From: Terana coerulea
Taxonomy: Eukaryota; Basidiomycota; Agaricomycetes; Polyporales; Phanerochaetaceae
DNA length: 64,000 nucleotides
Reading direction: 5' to 3'
Assembly (NCBI GenBank): GCA_024811115.1
Contig: JAKOGH010000030.1
Location: forward strand, 62,001 to 126,000
The notes beneath the pieces were generated by a model that worked only from the letters and a program-made list of their open reading frames with translations, was not told the DNA's origin and did no database searches. A program made the position numbers and the translations under genes. This document shows positions 13,205 through 25,316 of the stretch, in pieces (position 1 is the first letter of the stretch; each line of letters begins with the position of its first letter).

Positions 13205-13282
13205 TCTGAATCTCATCACTCACGTTGCTGTACTCGGGATTTGTTATTTATTACACCACATTACATACTATCTGTAATCCGA

Positions 13283-13841
13283 CTAGAGGTTGTTTGGTTT
13301 CACGCACTCGTGTTTCCGTTCGCCGTGCTTTGGGACCACGGTCTCCTGCTCGCCTCCGGCGCTCCCAGCGCCCATCTCCGCGAGCAGCTGCGTCTTGTTG
13401 AACATTTGCGCGGTCTGCAGCGCGGTGGGTGTGCCGAGGTTCGGGTCCGCGCCGTTGGCGATGAGGATGCGTGCGATCTCGTCGTAGCCTTTGAAGACCA
13501 CACCAGCCAGAGGCGACTGTCCCCGGTCGTTGACGCGATTGACGTCTCCGCCTTTCTCCGCGAGCCCTTTGACGAGTTCCGCATTTCCGTTGTATGCAGC
13601 TAACATAAGCAACGTGTTGCCTAAAAACCCTTGTCAGCTCACACGGAACCGTGACGAGTCCACTATTGGATATGCTTGCTTGCAATCCTCAGTACGAACC
13701 CTCATCGTTCGTCAGATTTGGCGGAAGCCCTGCTTCGACGGCTTGCAACAGCACCGCGTCGCCCTGCCGCGCAGCGTTGAACATACGGTGCGCGAACTGA
13801 ATCGCCTCCGGAGTCAAGGGTCTCCGTCGGCGGTCCTCCAT
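13283..13841 (-). CDS. Small ankyrin-repeat protein
   Basis: Two-exon gene convergent with MON2, with only about 80 bp between the stop codons. Exon 1 (from 13841) gives MEDRRRRPLTPEAIQFAHRM and a first ankyrin unit (AARQGDAVLLQAVEAGLPPN). A GTTCGT-donor intron follows, and exon 2 begins NTLLMLAAYNGNAELV, then a third unit DRGQSPLAGVVFKGYDEI and a final PNLGTPTALQTAQMF. The whole protein is about 155 residues and looks like the small fungal ankyrin proteins related to yeast YCR051W, whose role is unknown. An upstream start in another frame is possible, but the chosen ATG sits just before the conserved part. Binding partners cannot be inferred. Confidence 0.82.
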
Positions 13842-14257
13842 TCTGCTCCGCGGGCATGTCTGAGGCCTGTCCGCCACGCCTGCAGGATCAGGGGCTGCCC
13901 TCGGAGGCAGCTGCGGGACGGCCACGCACCATGATATGAGTCCGAGAATTGGGGTGCCGGTCGCAGCTGTGCGCCGCACCAGGTTCAAGCGTAAGTTAGG
14001 TTGGGTTCTGCGCGGACCTGAACGTGGCTGGGTATCAGGAAAGACAGAAGGCGGCGCAACAGCAGATCACCAGGTGGCGGGAGCGTGTCAAGCAGACGAG
14101 TTATGTCATCGCGCGAGCAATTGAGTGCAGCGGTCACGGGAGCCCCTATTTGGTCAAGTAACATAAGAATACAGAAGTACAGTATGTTTGCTTCCGCGGA
14201 CCGCTGGGAATGATCACGAAAGGTATTGAAAGACATCTTAGGTCGTTCGCAGGGCTC

Positions 14258-16098
14258 TCAGGATCTGCGCGTCTTCTTGGTGGGCGTCGCCTGTGCGAGC
14301 ACCCGTCCGCCTCGGCCTCCCAGTCCCCATCCCGCCCCATCTTCCAGCTCGTCCTCAATGAGCAGGATATCCGGCGAGCTCTGTATGGTCCAGTCGTCGT
14401 CGTCCACCCCGCCCTCGACCGCCGTCCCGCTCAGCTCGGGGTGGTCCACCACCATCGGCAACTTGTCGTGCCCCTGGCTCGCGGACGCGTTCCGCCACGC
14501 GGCCTGCTGAACTCGTTGTTGATGCCGCGGCTTCACGGGCGTTGCGGCGACGAGCATCGTGCCCTGCCGCTCGGCCCTGCTGGGCCCCGCCGCGCCGCGG
14601 GCGTGCGCGGGCTTCTCCTGCGCGGACGGCCGGGGCCGGGGCTTGCTCTTGCCCTTGAAGGCGGTGGTCATGCTGACCTCGCGCGCGAGCGCACGCTTCG
14701 CAGGGCCGAGGCTGAGCGAGCGGGAGCGCTCGCGGACGCGCTCTTCCTCCAGCGTGGTAGACAGCGAGCGTTGCCGGGACGGCTCGGTGCGTGCATGCAC
14801 GTCCGAGGACGAGCGCGCGCTGCGCAGGGGTTTGGGGCTTGGTCTGCGGGGATCCTGGTGGGGACGCGAGGTCCAGGTCCGAGCCGTCCGAGAAGGGCGA
14901 GGTGCGGAAGACTTTCGTTCGGAGAAGCTCGCAGTGGGATGGCAGCGACAGTTTGAATCTGTGGTGCAATGAGCTACGGTGCCGAATATAATTTGATATA
15001 GGCGAGCTTACTGTGTCTCAACGACGTCCTCGCAGAATACTTGCATCCAGTCGCGGTCGTCAGTGGCCTTGCCTTTGCCTTTGGCCGAGGACGTGTTCTT
15101 GAATGACTGATGACTGCTTTGTTCGGTCTCGTCACCGAGAGAGCCCACAAGCTGCCACATGGCCAGTTTGTCCATTAATATCTCGAGCTGGTCCTCGAGT
15201 TCGTCTCTTGATAAGGTACTGGATGCACTTCTCGTTTTCCGCTTCTTCGAAGGAGATGGCGACACCGAGCTTGTAGCTGGCGGTTGGCTACCATGAGCCT
15301 GTTCGGTTGGCCGCCGCGGTAGGGTGAGGTAGAAACAGATGCAGGAGAATCTGCATCATGACCCTGTTACAAAAAGAGTGTTGGTAAAGTTACGAAATAC
15401 GAACCTGTGCGACTCACTCTCTTCGCTCGATACGCTCCAAGACGCCCTTCCGCCACTGTTCTTCAGCGGCCTCTTCATCCACCTCGGCGTCTTCCACCAT
15501 CTTGTCGTACTTGAGAGCAAAGATCATCATGTCATCCTCTGCAGTAGGCTCTCCGTCTACCTCTTCCTCTGCAATGAGCGCCGCAACTCTGCTGCGGTAC
15601 TTCTGTGAGATATGTCGTGGTGTCTGTAGCAGCGGGCTGAGAAGGCCATGCAACGGCGAGACGCCTGTGGCCGTAGTCGAAGAGGGTGAGCTAAATTCAT
15701 GCGTGAAGCGAGTCGAAGTGCCAAGCATAGTATGGACGAATCTACTAAGGGGCATGATTGACTACGGCAAATAATTGTGAGTACAGCGTCAAATAAGCAC
15801 GGATGTATAGCTTCGATCCGCTGTAACAGAGGGATGCGTCTCGCATACGACGGGGCGTACATTGTGCGAGCCACGCGCAATTTCCGCGTCACTCGTAGCA
15901 TAGAAAAGTTTACAACAATGACTGAGTGCAACTCACCTCAGGCAGCCACAGGAATTGGTGGTATGTGCGCGCGACGCATCCCGCCGCCGTCTCCTCAGCC
16001 AAGTCGACGGGAAACTCGCGAGAGATGCCCCGTTCTTGCACAGTCGTCCACTTCACGGGGCATTCGTTATTTATCCCGTACAACATACTGGCTACCAC
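14258..16098 (-). CDS. SLD3: Sld3-type DNA replication initiation factor (STD domain)
   Basis: Sld3 (Treslin/TICRR in animals) loads Cdc45 onto the MCM helicase and, when phosphorylated by CDK, binds Dpb11. The predicted start MLYGINNECPVKWTTVQERG leads into VARTYHQFLWLPE. After two introns comes TPRHISQKYRSRVAALI, an acidic stretch, then EEQWRKGVLERIERRE and a hydrophobic helix (ILHLFLPLTLPRRP). A basic KKRKTRS stretch precedes LEDQLEILMDKLAMWQLV. That order (KYR, W..ERRE, leucine-rich helix, L.ILMDKL.MW) matches the Sld3 Treslin domain. The C-terminal 250 residues are disordered and basic, with several SP/TP sites (SPPGSP, ATPVKPR, ATPTKK) as expected of CDK targets. A further 5' exon cannot be excluded. 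Family call is moderately strong; it rests on recall of the domain pattern. Confidence 0.68.
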
Positions 16099-18511
16099 CG
16101 TAAGTCAGCTGGATCCTAATCCGGATACCTTCAAATGCTGGCCGTGGTCGTGTTCGAACTTGGACCCATTTGGGCGCCAAACAAATCGCGAACTTGGTAA
16201 ATTCACATGACTCATACGTTCCGGCTTCTGCCGGCTGCTTTAGCGCTTCTGAGCGCCACAAACTTTGACAGAAGTTCGAACATCCTCCACGTCCGACGCG
16301 CAGACGACGCATAATTGCGGGCGACGGGCCTTGCAAAATTGCAAGGTTGGTGCAGCATCTTCCATGGTAAATTGAAAGGTAAGTGACCGTAGCTCAGCAA
16401 TCGAGGATAGGCTGCCTCTGATCGCCATACACACCCTTCGCGACAGTTGAACGCGTCGCCATGTTGGCGCCGCGCCGTGATCTCGCTTTCCGCCCGCATT
16501 TTCCATGGATCACGACCTGCGAGGTTCCTGAGATGACTCGGATGGATACGCCGCGCAGGCCGACCACGCCGACCACATCGCAGCCGTGGGATCTCCGCGT
16601 CCTCGTGCGGCGGAAGGTGCGGGAACGGCTGATGCACCTGCTCTCACGGAGGCCGACGCTGATATTGCGCTTGAGCTTGTTTTCGCCACACAGACGTTTA
16701 TTGCTCGACGGCTTTGAAATGCGCCACGTTCAGTGCGCCCAGTGCGGTGGATGTGGCCCCGCGCGAGGCCTTCCGACGGCGCCCGTCTTATTGTTCTTGC
16801 ACCTGCAGGGATCAGGGAGACGCAAGCCGCGCAACCCTACACCCTGCAATTTCCTTCGCGCCGTGGCACGAGGGTCGGCGTACGACCGCGAACAAAGATC
16901 CGCAGTATCACAGGGCGAGAACCTCTGTTGCGCTCCAGCTCGCCGGACGTTTGAACTCTGTGCGCAGGGCCTGGTACGTTCCTCTGTGCTTGATATGGAT
17001 ACTGGGAAGTAGAGGTGCTGAATGCGCGGAATCCCTCTGCGTGCACTTCTATTCCCGCGTGGGTCAGCCTGTCACATAAGCACGCCAGATGCAGTAGGCT
17101 GAAGCAGAGGCTTTGAAGATACCGTTCAGGATCGCGGGTCGAGGACGTAAAGGGCGAAGTCTTCGCGATCTCCGCACCACCGTGGGCTGCAGCCGCTGCA
17201 TGAGCGCCGGATGACTACTGGTTGGGACACGGCGATCCCCCGTTGCTTGACAGTATCCGTACTTGCCGACTATGCTTCGCCTGCGCCCCGCGGTGCCTTT
17301 TGCCCTCGACTGGATCAACCAGCACCGCTCAGGATCATGGCAGGTGGGGCACCTCAGCGGTCAGTGGTCGATATTGCGATTATTTTCTATGCAGACACTG
17401 TCTTCGAGGGCAATTCACGATGTTCAGACCTCGTGAATGCACGCCCGAAAGCGGGCGACTCGCCCATGCATTCATTCTGGTCCCTGCGTGCAGTGATGTC
17501 CTGTCTCGCGTTACCATAACTTCGAGTTCCTTCTTGGGCTGCGACCTTCCCGATTTGGTCAGGCAACGCAGCGGAGACGCTCAACCCCTGACCCGCGGCT
17601 GTTGCCGGGGCGATTATACCCTGTCATTTTGCGGCTTTTATTGCCACAAAGCAGGTCCATTATGCGCCGGCGGGCCTGGTTGCTTTATAGAGCACAAGGA
17701 CGGTCACCGTCGGGGGAGCGTTGGGAAGCCAGAGAGCAACCCTGCGTGTGCTCGCCGATGCTCTGCGAGTGCAAGCAGGCTTGGCGGCTACGCTCAGAAA
17801 CAGTTGCCATTCGTGGCAGCACCTCCTCCGTCCCACCAACGGCCTCGTACCTACCACCCCTCGGGAGCGCGCGGGTTATTGTGTCCTCGATCAGACACAA
17901 GAGGCCCAACGTCATGCACGGTTGCAGCGATTTGTTCTCAGCTTTCATTGAGCTTCAATGACCTCCCCGCGCCCGGCGATGCGAACGCAATTAACGCAGC
18001 GGGGACATCTCCGGGCGGCCGCAGCGCGAGTGTGCAGATGCTTGGAGTCTCGATGGTAACCGACGCCGGCTGGGATGCATGACGACTGCCCCCCGACGCC
18101 AGCGTTGCGAGCGCGACACGAAGCTCGGGGTTTATGGGCGCCTGGGCCGGATGTGGCTTAGTGCGCCGACGCAGCTGTAGCAACCAGGGAAACAAAGTTT
18201 GTCCACTGCCCAGGGCCCGTGCAGAGGGGCCTTCCCTCCGGTCGCGCGTTTGGACCAAATGATTTTGCCGACGCTGTCGTCGTCCTCGCTCGCTATATGA
18301 AAATCAGCCGAGCGGTGCCAGATCTGCCTCAAAATTGGCCTCTCGTGTCCGTCATTCTTTCCTTTTCATTCGCCCCCGCGCCCACTCCTTACGCACTCTA
18401 GTGCACGACCCTCTTTCGCCTGCTGGCCCCAATTGACGACCACCGTTCATGTTCTGAAGCGCTCTGGGTTGGTCTGTATCACTGTCTTCCGGGAGACAGA
18501 TTAATCTTTCC
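16099..18511. other. 2.4-kb GC-rich intergenic region upstream of the homeodomain gene
   Basis: This should hold the divergent promoters of the Sld3-like gene and the homeodomain gene. Many overlapping open frames exist on both strands, as expected in GC-rich DNA. The longest, plus 17222-18082 (286 codons), is cysteine-rich but has no recognisable domain and no supporting introns, so I do not call it a gene. Long upstream regions are usual for developmental regulators. Confidence 0.5.
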
Positions 18512-20363
18512 ATGTCATATTCGTCTACTTCTACTTCTCCACCTAATTCACCAGCTAATTCAGCTCGCCCTCTCCGTTTCACTACTCCTGAGGCGTTTGA
18601 GCACCTTTGCATTGACCACCACCCTCCTATCTCACGCCTCGCCACTTTCATTTTCCAATTACCCACTACTCCCGACACCTGGGCCACGTCCCCTTCCGAC
18701 CCGGAATCAGCAGTCATTGGCACGTTTCCGTTCACCCGCAGCACTTCGATGGAAAGCGGGGGAGATGGGGATAAACGCGACGACAAGGGCAAGGGCAGGA
18801 GCCGGCAGTCCACCCCTTCTACCTCCTCCTCTCAGGGAGACATGGCCGACAACGAAGCGGAAGCTGGTAGCGGCAGCCAGCCCGGAGAACAAGCTGAACC
18901 CGCACCGCCTCCAAAGAAGAAACGCACACGAACTTTGACGACCCCACACCAAGCCGCTGTGCTCCATGCCCTACTTGCACAGGTGCGTATCTTTACGTCC
19001 TTACCTTTTGAACGCGTCTTGACGGGAGCTTCTCCACCTCTGCACAGTCGCGATTCCCCACCACCGCTATGCGCGAGGAGGTCGGGCGATCCATTGGCCT
19101 CAGTGCGCGTAAAGTCCAGGTGAGTATCGGCCAGAGGTGTTTCACGTGCCGGAGGCTGACTTATTGTCTTGGATTAGATTTGGTTCCAGGCAAGCCGCCG
19201 TCTTTGATATGTCCCTATATTGGTGCTGATGGGAAACTTTCTGGACACAGAACCAACGCCAGAAGGCGCGACGCCCCAAGGGCCAGAACGTACCACCTCT
19301 GACTCGTCCCCCGCAATACGGGCCTTTTCCCAGCGTGCCCTCAGGCTCGTCCATCGGCGAGCCGAATTTTCGTGCGGAGGCCAGCGGCGAAGGCTCGCGG
19401 ACGCGGCATCCGGCAGGTGAATTGCCCTTTCATCATGGCGCTCCACACAGCGCGCCGTCTAGTGCAGGCTCTGACGCGTATGGTTTCCGGGACCTGCCCT
19501 TTGAAGGGGTTCCGCGTCCGCTGGGCTTTCCGCCTCAGCTATCTGGCCCGGGGATCCCCGGCAGCCCACCATCGCTTTCGCCTCGCTCCATCCGCTCAGC
19601 ACCCTACGGACGACACCCACCCGCCACCACAGGGTCGAGTGCCTCGCGGCCGGACTTCCTTCCCATGCATAGCTATAGCCATAGCCATGGCCACGCTGCA
19701 CCGTACCCTGCGATGAGCAGGCCCTTCACCGCGGACGACCCCGCCCGCAGCCTGCGCACGCTCACGAGGCCGACCTCGCCGCCCGTGAGGAACCCCGTCG
19801 ACTTCGACGTCCGGCTGCCGCCTTTGAGGCTCAGCCGTCCGCGCAGCCGCACCTTTGCTGGCGCGGACTTCGGGGAGCCTTCGTCCTCTAGGTATCTCGC
19901 GGGCACGCATGCGCGCCAGGGTGAGTCGATCCTGCCGCCCCTTGTCGGCCGGACTCACTCCCGGGTGCCCTCTGGCTCGGACTCCCCGTTCGCGTTTGAG
20001 CCCCCGTTGCGCGGCGTGCCCCCGCCGTTCACGCTGCAGCCGCGGCCCCAGTGGGACGACCCGTCCTTCTCGCCCTTCAGCCGCCCGTCCTCGCAGTCGT
20101 CCGGCAGCCCCCAGTCGTTGCGTCACATCCCGTTCGAATCCCTCGCCCTGCCCCCGCCGGGCTTTCGCGCCGAGCTGCCGGGCAACCTCACTCTCCCTCC
20201 GCCCCACGCCTATCCGCCGACCTCGCCTCGCGAGAGAGCGAGCGACGGCCGACCCTCCTTCGTTTCTGTACAGCGCCCGCCAGGCTCTTCTGGCCGACTG
20301 CCACCCCCGCGAGGCCCTCGCGACGACGACGAAGAGTCACACGACCACGGTGACGCACGCTAA
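18512..20363 (+). CDS. Homeodomain transcription factor
   Basis: DNA-binding regulator of the typical (non-TALE) homeobox class. The start MSYSSTSTSPPNSPANSARP is followed by a serine-rich, acidic segment, then the homeodomain: basic arm KKKRTRTLTTPHQ, helix 1 AAVLHALLAQ, helix 2 TTAMREEVGRSIG, and the recognition helix ARKVQ-IWFQ-NQRQKARR with the diagnostic W, F, N and R. Three introns cut the domain. IWFQ is a 12-nt exon (19178-19189) followed by a GC-AG intron (19190-19250). The remaining 350 residues are proline/serine-rich and look disordered, probably a regulatory or activation region. In mushrooms such as Schizophyllum, homeodomain factors of this kind act in fruiting-body development; that role is an inference here. 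It is not a paired mating-type HD1/HD2 locus, since no partner gene lies beside it. Confidence 0.9.
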
Positions 20364-20912
20364 CCGCGCGCACCGACGACCATGCAATATTTTGCACCCC
20401 GCCTGGCCCCTGTTGTAGTTGTACAACGCACTGTACATTGGCTTCTTTCCACCTCACACCACCTCACGCCAGTCGAACGCTGTCACAAAAGACTGGCGCA
20501 CCTCCGCACGTATCCGTCTATGCCTCTCTACGCTCCTTTACGTCTCGTTTTACGCTCCGTACGTTATCCACTATTATCTTATTACTCATTATACTGCTCC
20601 TCTTAATCCCTATTTCGCTATCGCCGCATTCGTTCTTTCGCACTCGTTACGTTACTGTCGTGTTCGCATCTCCTTCGCCATCCTAATGTGTCTCAATTTA
20701 CCTGCATTACATATCTTGATACACTACATACTAGCATTAGCATCTAGCAGTTAGCATAGCACCGATGTCCATCATCACATGTCCTAATAGACAGAACCAA
20801 ATGTAATGTATCTATTTCTTCCCAAACATATACAGATTCGTCCGCAGTACATGAAGCAATATAGACTGCACGCGTCCTGACAACGACCACGCATCTATTC
20901 GGCCAGGGGTGC
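20364..20912. other. Intergenic, convergent 3' ends
   Basis: Pyrimidine-rich, AT-richer DNA between the stop codons of the homeodomain gene (plus) and the RING gene (minus). It holds 3' untranslated sequence of both. No gene, RNA or repeat was recognised. Confidence 0.6.
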
Positions 20913-23652
20913 TCATCGACCTCGTTTCAATTTAGCCCGCAACGCTTCTTCCCTTGTTTTCAACCCACCGCCCTCCGCGCTGACCGCATCCATCGATGAG
21001 GGCCCACCGTTGGCGACCGCGTCGCCGGACGCCCCGCTGGATACCGTCACCCGTAACCTGGCCGCGCGACGTAATCGCGCTTCCAGTAATTCAGCATCCC
21101 GTCGCCCCGCGGCCGCCGACGCGGGCTCTAGGCCGCTCTCGTCCGCTGCCCTGTGATTCTGCACGTCATGCTGCGCGGACGCGTGCTGGTCGCCATGGCT
21201 GTAAGGGCCCTGATCGCGGAAATGGGCGCCTCGCTCCAGCGCGAGCTTGTCGAGCAGCTTCGCGCGAAGGGCAGATGCTGCTGCTCCCGCCGCGCTGCCC
21301 TGCGTCGATTCAGACGGCTGCGGTGATTCGCCGGCCGGCGTTGCTAGGCACCGCACGCGCACGGTTAGCGCAGGCATCACCAGGCTTTGCAGCGCGCACG
21401 AAATGATCGCACCTTTGCCAGCCTCTGAGGCTGGAGGTGAAGCGGCGTTCCGTGAAGCATTTGAATTGTCCGTGGTCGGTAACTCTTCTCTGAGTTTGGC
21501 TAGCCTTGCTCTTGTACGCGCGAGGACGTCCTCCGCCGAGGAGCCCGCCTTCGCTCCCGCGACGTCGCTGCCGTCCGGGGTCGAAGCTAAAGCGGCCGGT
21601 GTGCCATAAAGCGTCCTATCTGAGGGTGAGCGATTCCCAGACTGGTGCTTCTCAAAGGTCCTCGAGGCCACAGGTAGAATGGTAGAAGCGCGCGAGGTAG
21701 ACGCCGACTGGGAAGACGAAGAAGTAGTATTGTGACGAGCAGCACCGCGGATAGATAACTCGGTAGGTTCTGTCTTGGCCGTGTCTGACTGAAGATGTCT
21801 GTCGTCTCCGGGGGCCTTCCGTTCTGCTCTCGGCGGAGGTGGTCCAGAGAGATATGAATTCACGGACTGCCAAGGATCCCGTTTTGCTCTCGCCGCACGT
21901 TCTTCCTTATTGGGAGGCCCGCGACTTTGTGCCGTCTCCCGTGCCGCGCTTTCTGCTGGACGGTCGGGGGGCACACTGGGACCAACAACCCCAGCGCCCA
22001 TCGATCTGTCGCTGTTTGCGCCTGCTGATTGGTCCTCGGAACTAGTAACACCGCTCGTGATGCGAGCAGGCTCTTATTGCCCCTCCACAGCGGATCCACT
22101 CTCGACATGAGGACCAGCCTGGAAGGGGTTATCAGGTTGAGTGTGCCGGTGGGTCCGAGCTTCCCTGCCGCTGTCAACCTCATCTGCCCGTCCTTTACCC
22201 TTTACGTCCCGGTTATTGTTCTCATCCCCATCCTGCCGGCGGGAGTGCTCCTTATGTCTTCGTGACTCGCCTGCGTTGTGCCTACTGAGAGACTTCGACC
22301 TCGACCGCATTTCTCGACGGCTAGAGTTCGTTGGGGCACGCGACCGCGGTTCCCGCCTTGAATCGCGATTTGGGATGCGAGGAGAAGCTATTCGGGAATT
22401 AAGCTGCGAATGCACTGCGGACGGTCCAGGAGAAGGGGAATGGCTCGGAGGTGAGGGGTTTTCTGTCACCCATCGACGTTCTCTTTCGTTACTACGGGGC
22501 GGAGGGACGTCTTCCGGTGCGTCATACTAATAGGCGTACAGTCAGTTGTAAGTACTAGCCTGCCACGACCGCAGATTTTCACCTGTACAGTGGAGTCATA
22601 GACACCCAAATCTCGGTAAGGAGACCTCAGGTAAGAGTACAATTCTACCGATATGTGAGATAGCGCATATGAAATTATTGAGGGTGTGACATACCATGGG
22701 CAAAATGTTCTGCATTCGTCCTGTCGCCTCCGGAATCCATATCCAAAAATTCGGCCAGGAGTTTAACTGCAGGCTCAGATCGGATGTCCAGAGATTTCAT
22801 GAGAGATACCGTGAACGTGGTAAGAAACTGAAATGTATGGATTAGACTATTACACCTCGGTCCCGCAGAGTAATGCATAACTCACCTCAACATCCAAGGC
22901 ATCCCATACTCGCAATTCCCGTCGAATGAAAATGGTCGCTCGACTTATGAGATCTTGGTTGGTCGAAAATTGCGAGGGTATTGGGAATGGTCGATATCGC
23001 GTATAAGAATTCGAGGCAACGTGCTACACCGGATGTAAGAGGAAGAGAGAGGCCGAATGAAGTGGACAGACGAACCTTGGCATATAGATTGTGCCTATAA
23101 ACCCAGCTTCTCTTCTCAATTGCCCTCTCTAGGTCATCCGCAGCCTGCCTTTCACGCTCACGCTCTCGTCTCATATTCCGACCCCACTGCACCTCCCTCT
23201 GAGCTCTTCGCCGCTGTGTCGCCTGCGCACGCGCAAAAGGAGCATTCGGCTGCGGAGAGGTACGCAACGGAGCGAGATAGTGCTTCTGAAAGTCGTAGGT
23301 CGACCGAATATTGTGTATGAGGTATTCTCCGATTTGACGAGAGCATAGCGGGCATTTACGAGACTGTTCTGCACGAGACGACTCATCATTGGCACACCCA
23401 AGGATTGAGGAAGAGATACTGACACGAACCCGTCCATATGAGTATGCAGTCAAAGCAAAACTCATGGGAGCATGCGGGGAGCACCGTGCGGTCAGACAAG
23501 GGCTGCAGGCAGATGCTGCAATGCTCTGTGTCAAGATCGAGCTCTTCAAGATCATCCTCTATGAGAGGATCATTAGACTTGATGTCAATTATTTCGACCT
23601 CTGGGGAGGACTCTAGCTTTATGCGCTTGGGAGGTGGGCTTTGGGACACCAT
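20913..23652 (-). CDS. RING-finger E3 ubiquitin ligase, Topors-like
   Basis: The protein starts MVSQSPPPKRIKLE, then acidic residues and a C3HC4 RING: CSICLQPL, then ACSHEFCFDCILIW in exon 1. A GTTCGT-donor intron joins TEQ to SRKCPLCSRQIG in exon 2, completing the zinc ligands. After the RING comes a basic arginine-rich helix (RRRAQREVQWGRNMRRER) and SWVYRHNLYAK, then a helical region with RRELRVWDALDVEFL and LMKSLDIRSEPAVKLL. This order resembles fungal Topors/ICP0-like RING ligases. The C-terminal half is low-complexity and SR/RS-rich (RSRSKSLSRH), then alanine-rich with a final KTREEALRAKLKRGR. An RS-rich tail suggests a nuclear, possibly RNA-processing-linked location (inference). The divergent neighbour is the phosphatase gene 238 bp away. 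Confidence 0.83.
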
Positions 23653-23889
23653 GATCGCTCAGGTCTGTACTGCGTATGATTTATTCTGTCGTTCATTTCA
23701 AGCTGAGTATGACGCACCTCTCGCTGTATGGCACTTGTTATGGCCCTCTTACACGTAATAGTCACTTCGAAACTCGCTATATGCGGTGTTTGCATGTAGT
23801 AGGCTGAGTGGAGGTGGTGGTATGAAGCGAACCTGAGTCCGTTCGCTGGGCGCTTCCGCCTCCACCTCCACTTGTCCTGAACCACCACG

Positions 23890-24852
23890 ATGACTAGCCG
23901 ACTACCCAAGCTCGTTGCTTTTGATCTCGAGTACGTCCTGCGTAAAGCCTTCTATGAGGCTGATGTTGACTTGTTCGGCTTGACTAGTGCAGTTACACCC
24001 TGTGGGACCTCTGGATTGACACCCACGTAACGCGTACGCGAACACCATTTGTTGTTGCAGAGCGGACCAATCAACAGAATTCTGTGTAGCTCCGTTGAAG
24101 CAGGATGGGCAGACCTTGAATTGCATCAAAGACAAGTGAGCTCTTCGCCTCATCTTATAGCTGTGTATCTGACGCGACGCAAATTGGTTAGACATGGAGA
24201 AGAGATCGCGTTCTATCACGATGTCCCCGAGATCCTGCATCGGCTACGCGCAGCTGACGTTGTTGTAGCCGCGTGTTCGCGAACATCTGCGCCGAGACTG
24301 TAAGCCCGCGTCCATGATTCTGACTTAAGCATCGTCCTCATCGCTGTACTAGGGCTCGTCAGGCCTTGTCTCTCCTACTCGTGCCCCCAAGGCTGGGGAC
24401 AAACACGGTGCGCCGAAGCCGGCGATAGAATTCTTTGATCAATTGGAGATATACCCAGGTCAGAGAGTCATCATGGGCTAGAATGTCTTCGCATTAACCC
24501 AGTTGTAGGCTCCAAGATACCTCATTTCAGGGCACTGCATCAGAAGACAGGGATACCTTACTCTGAAATGGTGGGCCGTCTCGCGTATTCCCTGCGAATG
24601 CAATATGCTGAGTGTCCTTAGCTGTTCTTCGATGACGAGCGTCGGAACAATGAGGTGGAATCTCTAGGTTCGTGTGTCTATCATGAATCATCTCACCGGT
24701 TACTGAAATTTGTGACTATTCCAGGTGTAACATTTTGTCTAGTTCAACGTGGCACCGATGATCGCACCTTTGAGAAAGGGCTTGCCGAGTGGCGTAGACG
24801 CCATCCTGTAGAGGTTGTAGAAGATGCTGGTGCCATCGCGGATGGTGCATAG
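23890..24852 (+). CDS. Magnesium-dependent phosphatase-1 (HAD superfamily)
   Basis: HAD-fold phosphatase of the MDP-1 family, which dephosphorylates protein tyrosine and/or fructosamine-6-phosphate in animals. The start MTSRLPKLVAFDL continues across an intron to DYTLWDLWIDTHV, giving the DxDYT nucleophile motif. EEIAFYHDVPEILHRLRAAD and VVAACSRTSAP supply motif II, FFDQLEIYPGSK follows, and the DDE acid motif sits in the exon reading FFDDERRNNEVESLG. There are about six introns. At the C-run 24384-24388 one C appears to be missing: the frame LSLLLVPP runs into a stop, while the next frame gives KAGDKHG and PAIEFFDQLE. This is most simply a sequence error. The gene ends EDAGAIADGA. Expected to be a cytosolic enzyme. 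Confidence 0.85.
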
Positions 24853-25316
24853 TGTCAATATAATGGTGTAGTCAACAATGCCACGTCTGGTGTGATGGTC
24901 AATGTGCAAACTGATGACGCGAATTGAGTAGATATTCACACTTCCACGACTGGTGCCAGGTTGCGCCTTACAGTATCGGCTATTTGTTCCCATTGACCTA
25001 AATCTTTGGATGTGCTGAACTGCAACCGGCCCTTCGACCCACAGAATTCCCTTCAATAAACGGCTTCTACGTCACGGTGTAAATGCAAAACCCAGGAGAA
25101 TAGGACGCGTTTGGTGCCTCTTCCACTGAGAGCGCTGCCTTTTCATCAGCTGCCGCGTACGCTAAAATAACACACAATTATTCATCGTTCATACTAGATT
25201 CTTGGCGAGTGGATGAGTTGTCAACTACACAATACGTGTGGGTATGTTATCCGATACACCCTACTTTGAGGACAGCTTGTACTCATGTTGCTTGAACAGT
25301 TGCATTCAAAGTGATC

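Noticed and set aside
12291..13223. A 310-codon minus-strand open frame
   Set aside because: It lies entirely antisense to the MON2 3' exons, whose protein is clearly conserved. The translation has no recognisable content.
17222..18082. A 286-codon open frame rich in cysteine, upstream of the homeodomain gene
   Set aside because: No spaced zinc-ligand pattern, no signal peptide, no introns in an intron-rich genome, and similar long frames occur on the other strand in the same GC-rich stretch. Probably chance.
18512..20363. The homeodomain gene as part of a mating-type (HD1/HD2) locus
   Set aside because: No divergently transcribed partner homeodomain gene and no mitochondrial intermediate peptidase gene beside it. 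The domain is of the typical, not the TALE, length.
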